A stretch of DNA of 14,435 nucleotides from Planctomycetaceae bacterium (lineage in GTDB: Bacteria; Planctomycetota; Planctomycetia; Planctomycetales; Planctomycetaceae), in assembly GCA_027080405.1 (NCBI GenBank), contig JALWSL010000578.1, positions 1 to 14,435 on the forward strand. Reading direction: 5' to 3'. The notes below the pieces were generated by a model. It was not told the origin of the DNA. It ran no database searches and saw nothing but the letters and a program-made list of their open reading frames with translations. Positions 1 through 8,030 of the stretch are shown piece by piece. The position numbers were made by a program, and so were the translations under genes. The first letter of the stretch is position 1. Each line of letters begins with the position of its first letter.

Positions 1-1
1 T

Positions 2-769
2 TCCATCAACAGTATTGGAGACTTGACGTTGGCTGTGGAAGAGTTGGGTAGTTCCGCGGTCTTAAAGACGGCCCGTTGGGGATACGATGGCAAAGGTCAG
101 CGCTCAATCGATTCTCTCGATCAGGCGATTTTCTACTGGGACGAGTTGGGCAATGTCGAGTCGATTTACGAAAAGAAAATCCCGTTTGTTTCGGAGGCTT
201 CTGTTATCGCCGCCCGAAATCCTCAGGGAGAGATCGTCTGTTGCGGGCCGATTCGTAATGAACATCGCAACCACATTCTCGATCTTTCCGTTTGTCCCGA
301 ACCGCATATGCAATCGCTGGAAAACAGGGCGTTTGAAATCACACGAGGCGCTCTGGATGCCCTTGATGCCGTCGGCGTGATGTGCGTCGAACTGTTCGTC
401 ACAAAAGAGGATGAACTGCTGATCAACGAAGTCGCCCCACGTCCGCATAATTCCGGTCATCTGACGATCGACGCCTCTCCCTGCAGTCAATTTGAGCAGC
501 AGGTACGAGCGATCTGCAACTTGCCTCTGGGAGAAATGGCACCGTTCCAGCCAGCCGCGATGGTCAATCTTCTGGGAGACCTTTGGCAAAACGGCACTCC
601 ACACTGGGAAAATGCCCTGAAGTTCCCTGGCGTCCGTTTGCATCTGTACGGTAAACAGGAACCGCGCCCTGCACGGAAAATGGGACATCTGACAGCGATT
701 GCGCAAACATCGAAACAGGCGATCGAGATGGCCTTGAAAGCGAGAAACAGCCTGACCCGTTCACATTAA
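2..769 (+). CDS. purK: PurK, N5-carboxyaminoimidazole ribonucleotide synthetase (5' end cut by window)
   Basis: ATP-grasp enzyme of purine synthesis. It uses ATP and bicarbonate to convert AIR to N5-CAIR in the cytoplasm, and PurE then acts on the product. The frame is open to the window edge (visible residues begin SINSIGDLTLAVEELG), so the N-terminal domain lies outside and the TTG at 23 is not the true start; 255 residues are visible. Family motifs seen: the ATP-binding loop KTARWGYDGKGQ (visible residues 22-33), the metal/ATP site segment LLINEVAPRPHNSGH, SQFEQQVRAICNLPLG, VNLLGDLW, and the C-terminal LHLYGKQEPRPARKMGHL typical of PurK. The frame is intact to a TAA stop. purE is often next to purK, but if present here it would lie upstream of the window. 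The identification is firm; only the 5' part is missing. Confidence 0.96.
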   Translation, partial: SINSIGDLTLAVEELGSSAVLKTARWGYDGKGQRSIDSLDQAIFYWDELGNVESIYEKKIPFVSEASVIAARNPQGEIVCCGPIRNEHRNHILDLSVCPEPHMQSLENRAFEITRGALDALDAVGVMCVELFVTKEDELLINEVAPRPHNSGHLTIDASPCSQFEQQVRAICNLPLGEMAPFQPAAMVNLLGDLWQNGTPHWENALKFPGVRLHLYGKQEPRPARKMGHLTAIAQTSKQAIEMALKARNSLTRSH

Positions 770-839
770 CTTCCCGACCATTCATGATCCGACCAATTGG
801 AAGAAGATACTGCCAAATTTCCTGAAAACGTGAAAAGAC

Positions 840-868
840 TTGCCAACGGCGTTCTGCTTGATTAGACT
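840..868 (+). promoter_or_regulatory. Candidate sigma70-type promoter for the L31 gene
   Basis: TTGCCA (840-845) and TAGACT (863-868) are separated by 17 bp, matching 5 of 6 and 4 of 6 bases of the sigma70 consensus. It would give a leader of about 85-90 nt before the L31 start at 963. That leader contains the 10-bp palindrome ACAGTACTGT (896-905). No terminator was seen between purK and this element. This is prediction from sequence match only; planctomycete promoters often diverge from the consensus. Confidence 0.3.
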
Positions 869-962
869 GCCTCATTCTTCTCGCACAGCACCAGGACAGT
901 ACTGTTTGTGCATTCAGTGAAACATGTTGATTTCAGGCGTTAAAGGTACAGGTTTCGAGGCC

Positions 963-1238
963 ATGAAAAAAGATATCCATCCCGATTATCACCCCGTCGT
1001 TTTTATGGATGCCGGGGCGGATGTGAAGTTCCTTACCAATTCCACAATGGGATCCAAGGAAACAATCGTTTGGGAAGACGGGAACGAGTACCCATTGGTC
1101 AAGGTTGACATCAGCTCCTATTCCCACCCGTTTTATACCGGGCAGATGAAGTACGTCGATACTGCAGGACGCGTGGAAAAGTTCCAGAAGAAATACAACT
1201 GGGGCAAAGGAAAGAAGAAGGCAGCCGAAAAAGAGTAG
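963..1238 (+). CDS. rpmE2: 50S ribosomal protein L31, type B (zinc-independent form)
   Basis: A small large-subunit ribosomal protein of 91 residues, in the usual size range. The start [14 protein letters not shown] and the signature [11 protein letters not shown] match type B L31 (the E. coli YkgM class). The protein has no cysteine, so it lacks the CxxC zinc ribbon of type A L31. The ATG at 963 was chosen over the ATG at 924 because the family begins at MKxxIHP and the extra 13 residues are not family-like; GAGG lies just upstream at 957-960. A lysine-rich tail ([10 protein letters not shown]) ends the protein. It lies upstream of prfA and prmC, giving a translation cluster. In other bacteria Cys-free L31 paralogs are often induced by zinc starvation. 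Whether this genome also has a type A copy cannot be told from the window. Confidence 0.95.
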   Translation: MKKDIHPDYHPVVFMDAGADVKFLTNSTMGSKETIVWEDGNEYPLVKVDISSYSHPFYTGQMKYVDTAGRVEKFQKKYNWGKGKKKAAEKE

Positions 1239-1303
1239 CCCCCTGTGGTGGGGTTGTGCGGGCCAAGGGATTCACCCAAAGAATTCACCCGGTACAGGTT
1301 ACA

Positions 1304-1345
1304 CCCTGAGTATTCACTGATTGTGGAGACTTGGGGATTTTTTTT
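1304..1345 (+). terminator. Intrinsic terminator after the L31 gene
   Basis: An eight-pair outer stem, CCCTGAGT (1304-1311) with ACTTGGGG (1329-1336, two G-T wobbles), continues past one A-G mismatch into a five-pair inner stem, TTCAC (1313-1317) with GTGGA (1323-1327, one wobble). The loop is TGATT. The hairpin is followed by A and eight T residues (1338-1345), the classic rho-independent layout. It begins 66 nt after the L31 stop and ends 36 nt before the prfA ATG, so it could act as a full terminator or as a partial one that lowers prfA-prmC transcription relative to L31. Confidence 0.75.
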
Positions 1346-1381
1346 GCTTCTTGTTTTATCCTTTTCATAAGGTGAGCTGTC

Positions 1382-2449
1382 ATGTTTCCGAGCCTGGAAA
1401 CGAAGTATCAAAGATTTCTCGAGCTGGAAAAGCAGTTGGCCGATCCGGAAGTGCTCGCCAATCAGAAATTGATGCTGACGCTCCAGAAAGAGTACGGCGG
1501 GCTAAAAAAAATTGCGGCCTCCGTAGCGGAATATCATGCACTGGTTGAGGATATCGAAGCTGCCGAGCTGATGCTCGAGGAGCAACTGAGCGAAGAAGAA
1601 AGAGAGTACACCCAGCAGGAACTCAATAGCCTCAAGGCTCGGATGGAAGAAATGAGCGTCGAGTTGGAGGATTTGGCGACCTCCGGCGATTCCATCACCC
1701 GTGGCGGCTTGATTATGGAAATTCGCGCAGGAACCGGCGGAGATGAAGCCGCGCTGTTTGCTCTTGATCTTTACGAGATGTATTCCCGTTACATCGACAT
1801 TCGGAAATGGAAAAAGGAGGTTCTCGATTACCAGCCGACGGAAATGGGTGGAATCAAGGAAGTCATTTTTTCTGTCTCCGGCGAAGGTGCCTTCCACGAA
1901 CTGCAATTCGAAAGCGGAGGACACCGCGTTCAACGTGTGCCCGAAACCGAAACACAGGGCCGCATTCATACCAGTGCGGCAACTGTCGCCGTGCTTCCTG
2001 AAGCTGATGAAGTCGAAATCGAAATCCGCGATGAAGATTTGCAGATCGATACCTACCGCGCTTCCGGCCCGGGAGGACAGAAGGTCAATAAAACCGAATC
2101 GGCTATCCGGATCACGCACCTGCCCACCAACACGGTCGTTACCTGTCAGGACGAAAAGAGCCAGCACAAAAACAAGGCACGAGCCATGCGGGTCTTGCGC
2201 AGCCGCATTCTTGAAGCCCAGCAGCAGAAGCAGGCGGACGAACGGGCCGAACACCGGCGGACACTGATCGGCACCGGAGACCGCAGTTCGCGCATCCGCA
2301 CCTACAATTTCCCGCAAGGACGCGTGACCGATCATCGTATCGGCCTGACACTGCATAAGCTCGACCAGATCATGCAGGGAAATTTGACGGAATTGATCAG
2401 CTCGTTGCTCGAATTCGATCGGCAGGAACGACTGAAACGGATCGATTAA
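1382..2449 (+). CDS. prfA: Peptide chain release factor 1 (RF1)
   Basis: Class I release factor that reads UAA and UAG in the ribosomal A site and triggers hydrolysis of peptidyl-tRNA. The product is 355 residues, normal for the family. The N-terminal coiled-coil domain (about 1-105) is followed by [25 protein letters not shown] core sequence. The codon-recognition tripeptide is P187-E188-T189, of the PxT form that marks RF1 (RF2 has SPF), just before [16 protein letters not shown]. The catalytic loop is G231-G232-Q233 in [13 protein letters not shown]. The ATG at 1382 has a good ribosome-binding site (AAGGTGAG, 1369-1376). The intrinsic terminator directly upstream leaves little room for a separate promoter. 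prmC follows after 55 bp; its product is expected to methylate Gln-233. Confidence 0.98.
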   Translation: MFPSLETKYQRFLELEKQLADPEVLANQKLMLTLQKEYGGLKKIAASVAEYHALVEDIEAAELMLEEQLSEEEREYTQQELNSLKARMEEMSVELEDLATSGDSITRGGLIMEIRAGTGGDEAALFALDLYEMYSRYIDIRKWKKEVLDYQPTEMGGIKEVIFSVSGEGAFHELQFESGGHRVQRVPETETQGRIHTSAATVAVLPEADEVEIEIRDEDLQIDTYRASGPGGQKVNKTESAIRITHLPTNTVVTCQDEKSQHKNKARAMRVLRSRILEAQQQKQADERAEHRRTLIGTGDRSSRIRTYNFPQGRVTDHRIGLTLHKLDQIMQGNLTELISSLLEFDRQERLKRID

Positions 2450-2504
2450 ATGCCGGGGCATTGAATACCGAGCCAAAGCAGACCGCCCGGCTAATGAAAC
2501 AGAT

Positions 2505-3428
2505 ATGGAAAAAACTCCTTCAGGAAATCAGGAAGCGGAAAAAACAGAGCAGGTCTGGACTGTTCAGAAAATTTTGAACTGGACGACCGAGTATCTCCAG
2601 CAACGGAATTGCGAATCTCCCCGCCTGGAAAGTGAAGTGCTACTGGCTCACGCAAGAGGCTGTCAACGGATCGAACTTTACACCGATTACAACGCTCCCG
2701 TCGATGAGCCGGTTCGTTCAACCATGCGAACATTGGTTCAACGCCGAGCCAACGGAGAGCCGGTTGCTTATCTGGTTGGTCATCGGGAATTTTTCAGTCT
2801 CGATTTCCGATTGGAACCCGGAGTATTCATTCCACGCCCTGAAACCGAAACGCTCGTTCTGGAAGCGATTGAAAAACTGAAGCCGATCCGTTCGCCCCGC
2901 ATTCTGGAACTGTGCGCAGGCAGTGGCTGTATTTCGGTCTCGCTGGCGGTTCAACGCCCCGACGCGGAGATCACAACTGTTGAACTGCATTCACTCGCGT
3001 ATCAGACAGCGGTGGAAAATGTCAACAGGCACGATGTATCACATTCCGTCAAGGTGTTGCAAGGCGATCTGTTTGAACCGCTTGGCGATCCTCCCGAGAC
3101 AGATTCACAGAAGTACGATCTGCTCATCAGCAATCCCCCCTATCTCTGTACGAGCGAAATTCCGGAACTTGATACCGACGTGCGCGATTACGAGCCGCAT
3201 GCCGCACTTGACGGGGGAGAGGATGGACTCGATCTCATCCGCGTTATTCTGGAACGGGGCCCCCGTTACATCAAGCCGGAAGGTTGGTGCCTGCTGGAAA
3301 TGGACCCGGCTCAAATCTCTCCCTGTCTGGAATTGGCAAAAAATTCCGGAAAGTGGTCGCTGCATGAAAGCATCAAGGATTTGAATGGTGAAGACCGCTG
3401 CCTGCTTCTTCAACGTGGCGGGCCTTGA
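2505..3428 (+). CDS. prmC: PrmC, release factor glutamine N5-methyltransferase
   Basis: S-adenosylmethionine-dependent enzyme that methylates the glutamine of the GGQ motif in release factors and so increases termination efficiency. Of the 307 residues, roughly the first 18 appear to be an extra N-terminal stretch. Features seen: an N-terminal helical substrate-binding region (about 19-100), VFIPRPETE (107-115), the SAM-binding glycine motif LELCAGSGC (134-142), and the catalytic N210-P-P-Y213 in LLISNPPYL, followed by the family segment DVRDYEPHAALDGGEDGL. The ATG at 2505 has only a weak ribosome-binding site; the nearby ATG at 2494 is in another frame. The gene follows prfA on the same strand after 55 bp with no terminator between, so co-transcription with its substrate gene is likely. 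Confidence 0.97.
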   Translation: MEKTPSGNQEAEKTEQVWTVQKILNWTTEYLQQRNCESPRLESEVLLAHARGCQRIELYTDYNAPVDEPVRSTMRTLVQRRANGEPVAYLVGHREFFSLDFRLEPGVFIPRPETETLVLEAIEKLKPIRSPRILELCAGSGCISVSLAVQRPDAEITTVELHSLAYQTAVENVNRHDVSHSVKVLQGDLFEPLGDPPETDSQKYDLLISNPPYLCTSEIPELDTDVRDYEPHAALDGGEDGLDLIRVILERGPRYIKPEGWCLLEMDPAQISPCLELAKNSGKWSLHESIKDLNGEDRCLLLQRGGP

Positions 3429-3438
3429 AACTCACAGC

Positions 3439-3561
3439 ATGGAAACGTGCACAACCGATATAATCCGGAAATTCGCGACCTTCTTTTTTCTGGTTATTCC
3501 GATTGCCTGCATTCGGTGTTTGAGTTCCGGTTTTCTCGATCTCTGCTGCCAACAATTGTAA
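3439..3561 (+). CDS. Possible small protein, 40 residues, one hydrophobic segment and five cysteines
   Basis: An open frame starts at an ATG 10 bp after prmC and ends in TAA. It encodes a 40-residue peptide starting METCTTDIIRKF, with a hydrophobic stretch (about residues 13-25, FATFFFLVIPIAC) and cysteines at 4, 24, 27, 36 and 37. No family is recognised. No convincing ribosome-binding site is present unless translation is coupled to prmC termination. It may be chance. It is listed because it lies just ahead of the PqqD/M50/HlyD gene, a type of neighbourhood where short precursor peptides sometimes occur. Confidence 0.2.
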   Translation: METCTTDIIRKFATFFFLVIPIACIRCLSSGFLDLCCQQL

Positions 3562-3691
3562 GAATGTGGCCTGTGGTTCCGTTATGATACCGGTTGGGAT
3601 CGGTTAGACCTGTTTCCCGAATCAGCTGAGAGAAACGGGACAGCCCGGGGCTTCGAAAACAGCCCGATAGAGGTGTTTGGGATAGGGCGAC

Positions 3692-5917
3692 ATGGCGGTT
3701 ATTCAGGCAGATTTCCGAGCGGTGGGCGAACGCGAACTCCCTTTGCGCACCCGGCCTGATTTATCCATCAAGCGGATCGGCTATCTGGGCACCGGCTATT
3801 GGATTGTCAAAGACCCGGTGGCGTTGCGTTATTATCGTCTGACGAAGGAACAGTTCTGTGTTCTGGAATGCCTGAAAGAACCGGGCACGCTGGATCGGAT
3901 ACACGAGCGGTTGCAGATTGAAAATCCGTCCATCCCGGTAAAAATTTCTGACGTGCAGCGACTGTTGGCGGATTTGCACGAAAAAAATCTGCTCTACACG
4001 AAACGGCAGGGGCAGGGCCGCCCGTTGCTCGATCTTCAAAAGAAGAACCGTAACAGGGAAGTGATACAGGTTTTGAAAAACTTCCTGTTTCTCAAACTGC
4101 CCGGCTTCGATCCCGAACAGATTCTCGACGCGATCTATCCCTTCTTCCGCTGGATGTTTACCCGCTGGGCGGTCGCGATGACGGTTTTCATTTCGATTGC
4201 CGCGCTACTGTTGATCTCCATTCAATTCGATGAATTCCGAAGCAGACTGCCGGAATTCCAGCAGTTTTTCGGCTGGCCCAACTTGATGTATATGTGGATC
4301 GTGATTGCGATGGCCAAGGTGATTCACGAATTCGGTCACGGATTGACCTGTAAACACTTCGGAGGGGAGTGTCACAAAATCGGAATGATGCTGCTCGTTT
4401 TCAGCCCGACATTGTACTGCGACGTTTCCGATGCCTGGATGATGAAAAACAAATGGCACCGAATCATCATTGGAGGGGCCGGGGCGTATATTGAAGTGCT
4501 GCTTTCCTCTCTCGCGGTATTCGCCTGGTGGTTTTCCAATCCGGGATTGTTCAATCATCTCTGCCTGAATCTTTTTTTTGTGACAACGATTTCAACGGTC
4601 ATCTTCAACCTGAATCCGCTGATCCGTTTCGATGGCTATTACATGCTCAGCGATTACCTGGAAATCCCCAATCTGAAACAGAAAGCGGACAAGGCGCTGA
4701 TGAAGGCGTTCGCCTGGACCTGTTTCGGCATTCATATTCCGGATGATCCCTTTGCCCCGGATCGGAACAAATTCTGGTTTATCTTGTATGCCATCGCTTC
4801 ATGGATTTATAAATGGGTTCTGGTTTTCAGCATCGCCTTTTTTCTCTATCAATGGATGAAGCCTTACGGCCTGCAATCCCTGGCGGTGACTTTGACGGCC
4901 GCCTCGCTTGGAACCATGATCTACGGATTGGGACGCTCGCTCTATCAGATTTTTTCAATGCCCAGGAACGAACCGATGAGTAAATTCAAAACGACAATGA
5001 CAGCCGTTGTTGCGGTGGGCCTGTTCGCGGCCGTTCTCGCCATTCCCGTCCCGTGGTGGATTCATTCCAGCTTTCTGATCGAGCCGCACAACGTACAGCA
5101 CGTCTATTCCATCACCTCCGGTCATCTCGAAAAAGTCGCCTGCCAGCCGGGAGATCGGGTCGCCCGGGGAGATGTTCTGGTCGTGTTGCGTAATGAAGAA
5201 CTGGAAGACGAAAAATTGCGTTTGACCGAACAGTTGAAACTCGCCCAGGTGCAACAAAGGACTTCGCTGGCGCTAAACAATCCCGATGAAATAACGATTG
5301 CCAATCAGCGGGTTGAAACCATTCAGGGACAGATGCGTCTGATCGACGAACAGTTGGAGCATCTGATTATCAAAGCTCCGGTGAGCGGGCGAGTTGTCGA
5401 GGCGGAGGCGGTGCAGGAACCGACTGTCTCTGTCGCACAGAAGCCGAGTCTGAACACCTGGTATGGCACCATCTTCGAGCAGCGAAACGAGCATGCGTTT
5501 ATCGAACCTTCGACGCATCTGTTGAGTATCGCCCCCGATGAACACGTTCAGGCGGTCCTGCTGATTTCGCAGGACGACCGTAACGAATTGCAGGTGGGAA
5601 CGCCAGTGCTACTGCGCTGCTATCATCTGCCGGATCGGAAATTCGAAGCAGTGATCACAAAAATCGCCGAACGCCAGACCGATTATGCCCCCCGGCAGCT
5701 TTCCAATAAAAGCGGAGGCGACCTCTCAACCGTGACAGATCAGCAGGGCCGGGAAAAACTGGCAGATCTGGCGTATCAGGCAACGGTGAAATTGACTGAA
5801 GATACCGATCTGATGCGAACCGGGTTGCGCGGACGGGCACGGTTCATTGTCGATAGACGTTCGCTGGGCGGCTGGTTCTGGAGATACATTAGGCAGACTT
5901 TCCATTTCCGCCTGTAA
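3692..5917 (+). CDS. PqqD-like / M50 membrane metallopeptidase / HlyD-type periplasmic domain fusion protein
   Basis: An inner-membrane protein of 741 residues. Residues about 20-105 resemble a PqqD-like winged-helix domain, a fold that binds leader peptides in some peptide-modification systems. Residues about 159-452 form a polytopic membrane domain with the zinc motif H212-E-F-G-H216 and the second motif N308-PLIRF-D314-G, as in site-2 protease (M50) enzymes; both metal motifs look intact. After a last span (about 434-452) comes a periplasmic HlyD-type region: a first lipoyl half-motif (about 471-500), a short coiled coil (about 503-556), the second half-motif KAPVSGRVVE (561-570) and a beta region. 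The protein ends WFWRYIRQTFHFRL. This architecture recurs in planctomycetes, where it is usually labelled hemolysin D or peptidase M50. The substrate is unknown. It precedes a GAF/HlyD gene by 118 bp on the same strand, which suggests a joint envelope complex. Domain calls are strong; the role is inferred. Confidence 0.85.
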   Translation: MAVIQADFRAVGERELPLRTRPDLSIKRIGYLGTGYWIVKDPVALRYYRLTKEQFCVLECLKEPGTLDRIHERLQIENPSIPVKISDVQRLLADLHEKNLLYTKRQGQGRPLLDLQKKNRNREVIQVLKNFLFLKLPGFDPEQILDAIYPFFRWMFTRWAVAMTVFISIAALLLISIQFDEFRSRLPEFQQFFGWPNLMYMWIVIAMAKVIHEFGHGLTCKHFGGECHKIGMMLLVFSPTLYCDVSDAWMMKNKWHRIIIGGAGAYIEVLLSSLAVFAWWFSNPGLFNHLCLNLFFVTTISTVIFNLNPLIRFDGYYMLSDYLEIPNLKQKADKALMKAFAWTCFGIHIPDDPFAPDRNKFWFILYAIASWIYKWVLVFSIAFFLYQWMKPYGLQSLAVTLTAASLGTMIYGLGRSLYQIFSMPRNEPMSKFKTTMTAVVAVGLFAAVLAIPVPWWIHSSFLIEPHNVQHVYSITSGHLEKVACQPGDRVARGDVLVVLRNEELEDEKLRLTEQLKLAQVQQRTSLALNNPDEITIANQRVETIQGQMRLIDEQLEHLIIKAPVSGRVVEAEAVQEPTVSVAQKPSLNTWYGTIFEQRNEHAFIEPSTHLLSIAPDEHVQAVLLISQDDRNELQVGTPVLLRCYHLPDRKFEAVITKIAERQTDYAPRQLSNKSGGDLSTVTDQQGREKLADLAYQATVKLTEDTDLMRTGLRGRARFIVDRRSLGGWFWRYIRQTFHFRL

Positions 5918-5924
5918 ACCGTCG

Positions 5925-5946
5925 AGGCAGCACTCAGGTTCTGCCT
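5925..5946 (+). terminator. Weak hairpin after the M50/HlyD gene
   Basis: AGGCAG (5925-5930) pairs with CTGCCT (5941-5946) over a 10-nt loop, 7 nt after the stop codon. Only a few scattered T residues follow (GATTTCAATTC), so this is at most a weak or partial terminator and may simply be a processing structure between the two adaptor genes. Confidence 0.2.
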
Positions 5947-5998
5947 GATTTCAATTCATTCACCGGGTATCCGGAAAATTATGGAGCCAACAATTTCG

Positions 5999-6013
5999 TC
6001 AGGCAAGGCCTGA
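5999..6013 (+). promoter_or_regulatory. Short perfect hairpin in the leader of the GAF/HlyD gene
   Basis: TCAGGC (5999-6004), a 3-nt loop AAG, then GCCTGA (6008-6013), extendable by one G-T pair. It ends 22 nt before the ATG at 6036, close enough to influence ribosome access or mRNA stability. Its function is not known. Confidence 0.25.
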
Positions 6014-6035
6014 TCAGTGGGAAACGAATTGGGAA

Positions 6036-8030
6036 ATGAGTCAATCACCATCGCAAAAAATTTCGGAATGCATTCAGGCTGTTGAACATTTGGCGAAGCA
6101 GAAGATGCCCCGTCAGGAATTCTTCCAGCAGTTTCTGGGACTGGTTGTACAGGGTTCGCAGGCCCCGGCTGGAGCCATCTGGGGCGTTGCAGATGGACAG
6201 GTCGAATTGCACTCGGAAGTGAATCTGCAATCAACCGGCACGATTGCGGATCAGCAACGTACGCAGAAAAACCTGAAACTGCTCGGCGAAATTGTGCAGA
6301 ATTCACAGTCTGTTGTCGTGGGCCCTGACAGCAAAAACGCAGAAGCACGAGCCACCAGCCATCTGCTCGTTTTCTCGCCGATCTTCGAAAACAAGTCCTG
6401 CGTGGCCGTGTTGCAACTCTTCTTCCCGGAGCAGATCAGCCAGGAAGCCCAACAGGGACTGCTACAGTTTAGTGAGCATCTGGCCGGTCTTGCCTCGTTG
6501 CACATTTCCGGACGAATGGCCCCACCGATATCGGTTGATACAAAAGAGTTCTGGGAATCGATGGACCGTTTCCTGCTCGATTTGCATAACGGGCTGGAAA
6601 CTGAACAGGTCGCCGCCTGTGCAGCCAACGACGGACGGGAAATTCTTTCGGTTGATCGCGCAACCATTGCCCAGAAATGGGGACACAAAACGCGCATCCT
6701 GGCTGTCAGCGGACAGGACAAGGTCAACCGCAAATCCAATCTGATGCGCAAGCTCAACAAACTCATCCAGACCGTCTACACAACCGGCAAACCATTCATT
6801 TACGAAGGCAACCTGGATGAATTGGCCCCTCAGGTAGAAAAACAGCTGGCCGACTATCTTGAAGAATCCAACACACGGATGCTGGCGATCTATCCACTGC
6901 TTTACAAAAACCGGGAACACAAGGCAGAAGACAAACCGCATGAAAAACCGGCCGCGGATCATCTGGTGGGCGCAATGGTGGTTGAACTTCTTTCTTCCAA
7001 ACAGTGGGATCCCGAACGCCGTGCGGCCTGTGAACTGATTTCAGATCATGTTGCAACGGCGATGTGGAACGCGGAGGAGCATGAAAAAATCTTTCTGCTT
7101 CCCCTGTGGCGGGGAATCGGAAAAATGTTTCGTGCCCTGCGAGGCAAACTTCTCGCGAAAACCCTGGCCGTTGCCGGAGTGATTCTCGCTGCGATCCTCT
7201 CCTTGATATTCATCAAGGTTGATTACCGGGCCAATGGCGATGGACGACTCATGCCTGTTGTGCAACGTGATGTCTTCGCGATGCAGGATGCGGAAGTCCA
7301 ACAGATTTTCGTTACTGGCGGCCAGGAAGTAAAAGCGGGACAACTGCTGGTTCAGTTGAAAAATCCGCAGTTGCAAACCGAATATCTGAGAATCCAGAGC
7401 GAGATCGACGAAAAGAAGTTGCTGGTCAAAGCCCAACAGGCCGAAATGGAAGTCGCTTCCCAACAGAACCGCATCGAAGAAGCGGTTCGCCTGCAGGGAA
7501 AGATTGCAGAAACGAAAATAGAAATCTCCTCGCTGGAAGAACAGAAAGAGATCCTGGCAGAGCGCGTCGAAAAACTGAAAGTGCACGCCCCCATCGACGG
7601 TGTCGTGGCGACCTTCCAGATTGAACAGCTTTTGAAAAACCGTCCGGTCAAGCGGGGGGAGGTTCTCATGGAAGTGATGGATCCGAAAAACGAATGGCAC
7701 CTCGAACTCAATGTCAAGGAAAAAAGACTGGGCCTGCTGCTGGAAGAACAGGAGAGAATCAGGCCCAAAAAGGTAGAGGTGGAATACGTTCTGGCAACCG
7801 ATCCGGAAACGACCTACTCGGCCCAACTGAGTTCGATCGCAACTCGCACTTCCCTTGATCAGGAACTGGGGAATGTGGTGCGTGTACTGGCTGATGTCGA
7901 CGAAGATCAGCTCTCCGAACTGCGTATCGGCGCAGAAGTGAAAGCAAAAATAAACTGCGGAAAAAAACGGCTCGGCTATGTCCTGTTCGGCGATGCCATC
8001 GACTTCGTACGCATCCGTCTGTGGTTGTAG
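6036..8030 (+). CDS. GAF-domain / HlyD-family membrane adaptor protein
   Basis: A 664-residue protein. Two cytoplasmic regions with GAF-like character (about 25-155 and 175-345; for example GAIWGVADGQVELHSEV early and MLAIYPLLY plus VGAMVVELLS later) precede one transmembrane span (about 374-394, LAVAGVILAAILSLIFI). The periplasmic part is a HlyD/membrane-fusion adaptor: the first lipoyl half (about 410-443, with VQQIFVTGGQEVKAGQLLVQL), a coiled-coil hairpin (about 448-512), the second half VHAPIDGVVATFQ (516-528) and a beta-barrel domain to the end. The ATG at 6036 has a modest GGGAA upstream. It follows the M50/HlyD gene and is probably co-expressed with it. A ligand sensed by the GAF regions could gate the adaptor, but no ligand residues are identified. 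No pump, ATPase or TolC gene is nearby. The HlyD half is certain; the GAF assignment is good but by eye. Confidence 0.85.
   Translation: MSQSPSQKISECIQAVEHLAKQKMPRQEFFQQFLGLVVQGSQAPAGAIWGVADGQVELHSEVNLQSTGTIADQQRTQKNLKLLGEIVQNSQSVVVGPDSKNAEARATSHLLVFSPIFENKSCVAVLQLFFPEQISQEAQQGLLQFSEHLAGLASLHISGRMAPPISVDTKEFWESMDRFLLDLHNGLETEQVAACAANDGREILSVDRATIAQKWGHKTRILAVSGQDKVNRKSNLMRKLNKLIQTVYTTGKPFIYEGNLDELAPQVEKQLADYLEESNTRMLAIYPLLYKNREHKAEDKPHEKPAADHLVGAMVVELLSSKQWDPERRAACELISDHVATAMWNAEEHEKIFLLPLWRGIGKMFRALRGKLLAKTLAVAGVILAAILSLIFIKVDYRANGDGRLMPVVQRDVFAMQDAEVQQIFVTGGQEVKAGQLLVQLKNPQLQTEYLRIQSEIDEKKLLVKAQQAEMEVASQQNRIEEAVRLQGKIAETKIEISSLEEQKEILAERVEKLKVHAPIDGVVATFQIEQLLKNRPVKRGEVLMEVMDPKNEWHLELNVKEKRLGLLLEEQERIRPKKVEVEYVLATDPETTYSAQLSSIATRTSLDQELGNVVRVLADVDEDQLSELRIGAEVKAKINCGKKRLGYVLFGDAIDFVRIRLWL

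Noticed and set aside
104..706. Long minus-strand open frame opposite purK (200 codons)
   Set aside because: Lies entirely antisense to a clear purK and shows no recognisable motif.
924..962. Upstream ATG start for the L31 gene
   Set aside because: L31 type B proteins begin at MKxxIHP, which matches the ATG at 963; the extra 13 residues are not family-like.
1270..1319. Four similar octamers (ATTCACCC twice, TTACACCC, ATTCACTG) between the L31 gene and prfA
   Set aside because: Short and imperfect, and the last one lies in the terminator hairpin, which explains part of the pattern.
1502..2476. 324-codon minus-strand frame opposite prfA
   Set aside because: Antisense shadow of a highly conserved release factor gene; composition follows the opposite strand and no domain is visible.
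3459..3464. Perfect TATAAT hexamer downstream of prmC
   Set aside because: No -35 element at 16-18 bp spacing; a single hexamer is not enough to call a promoter.
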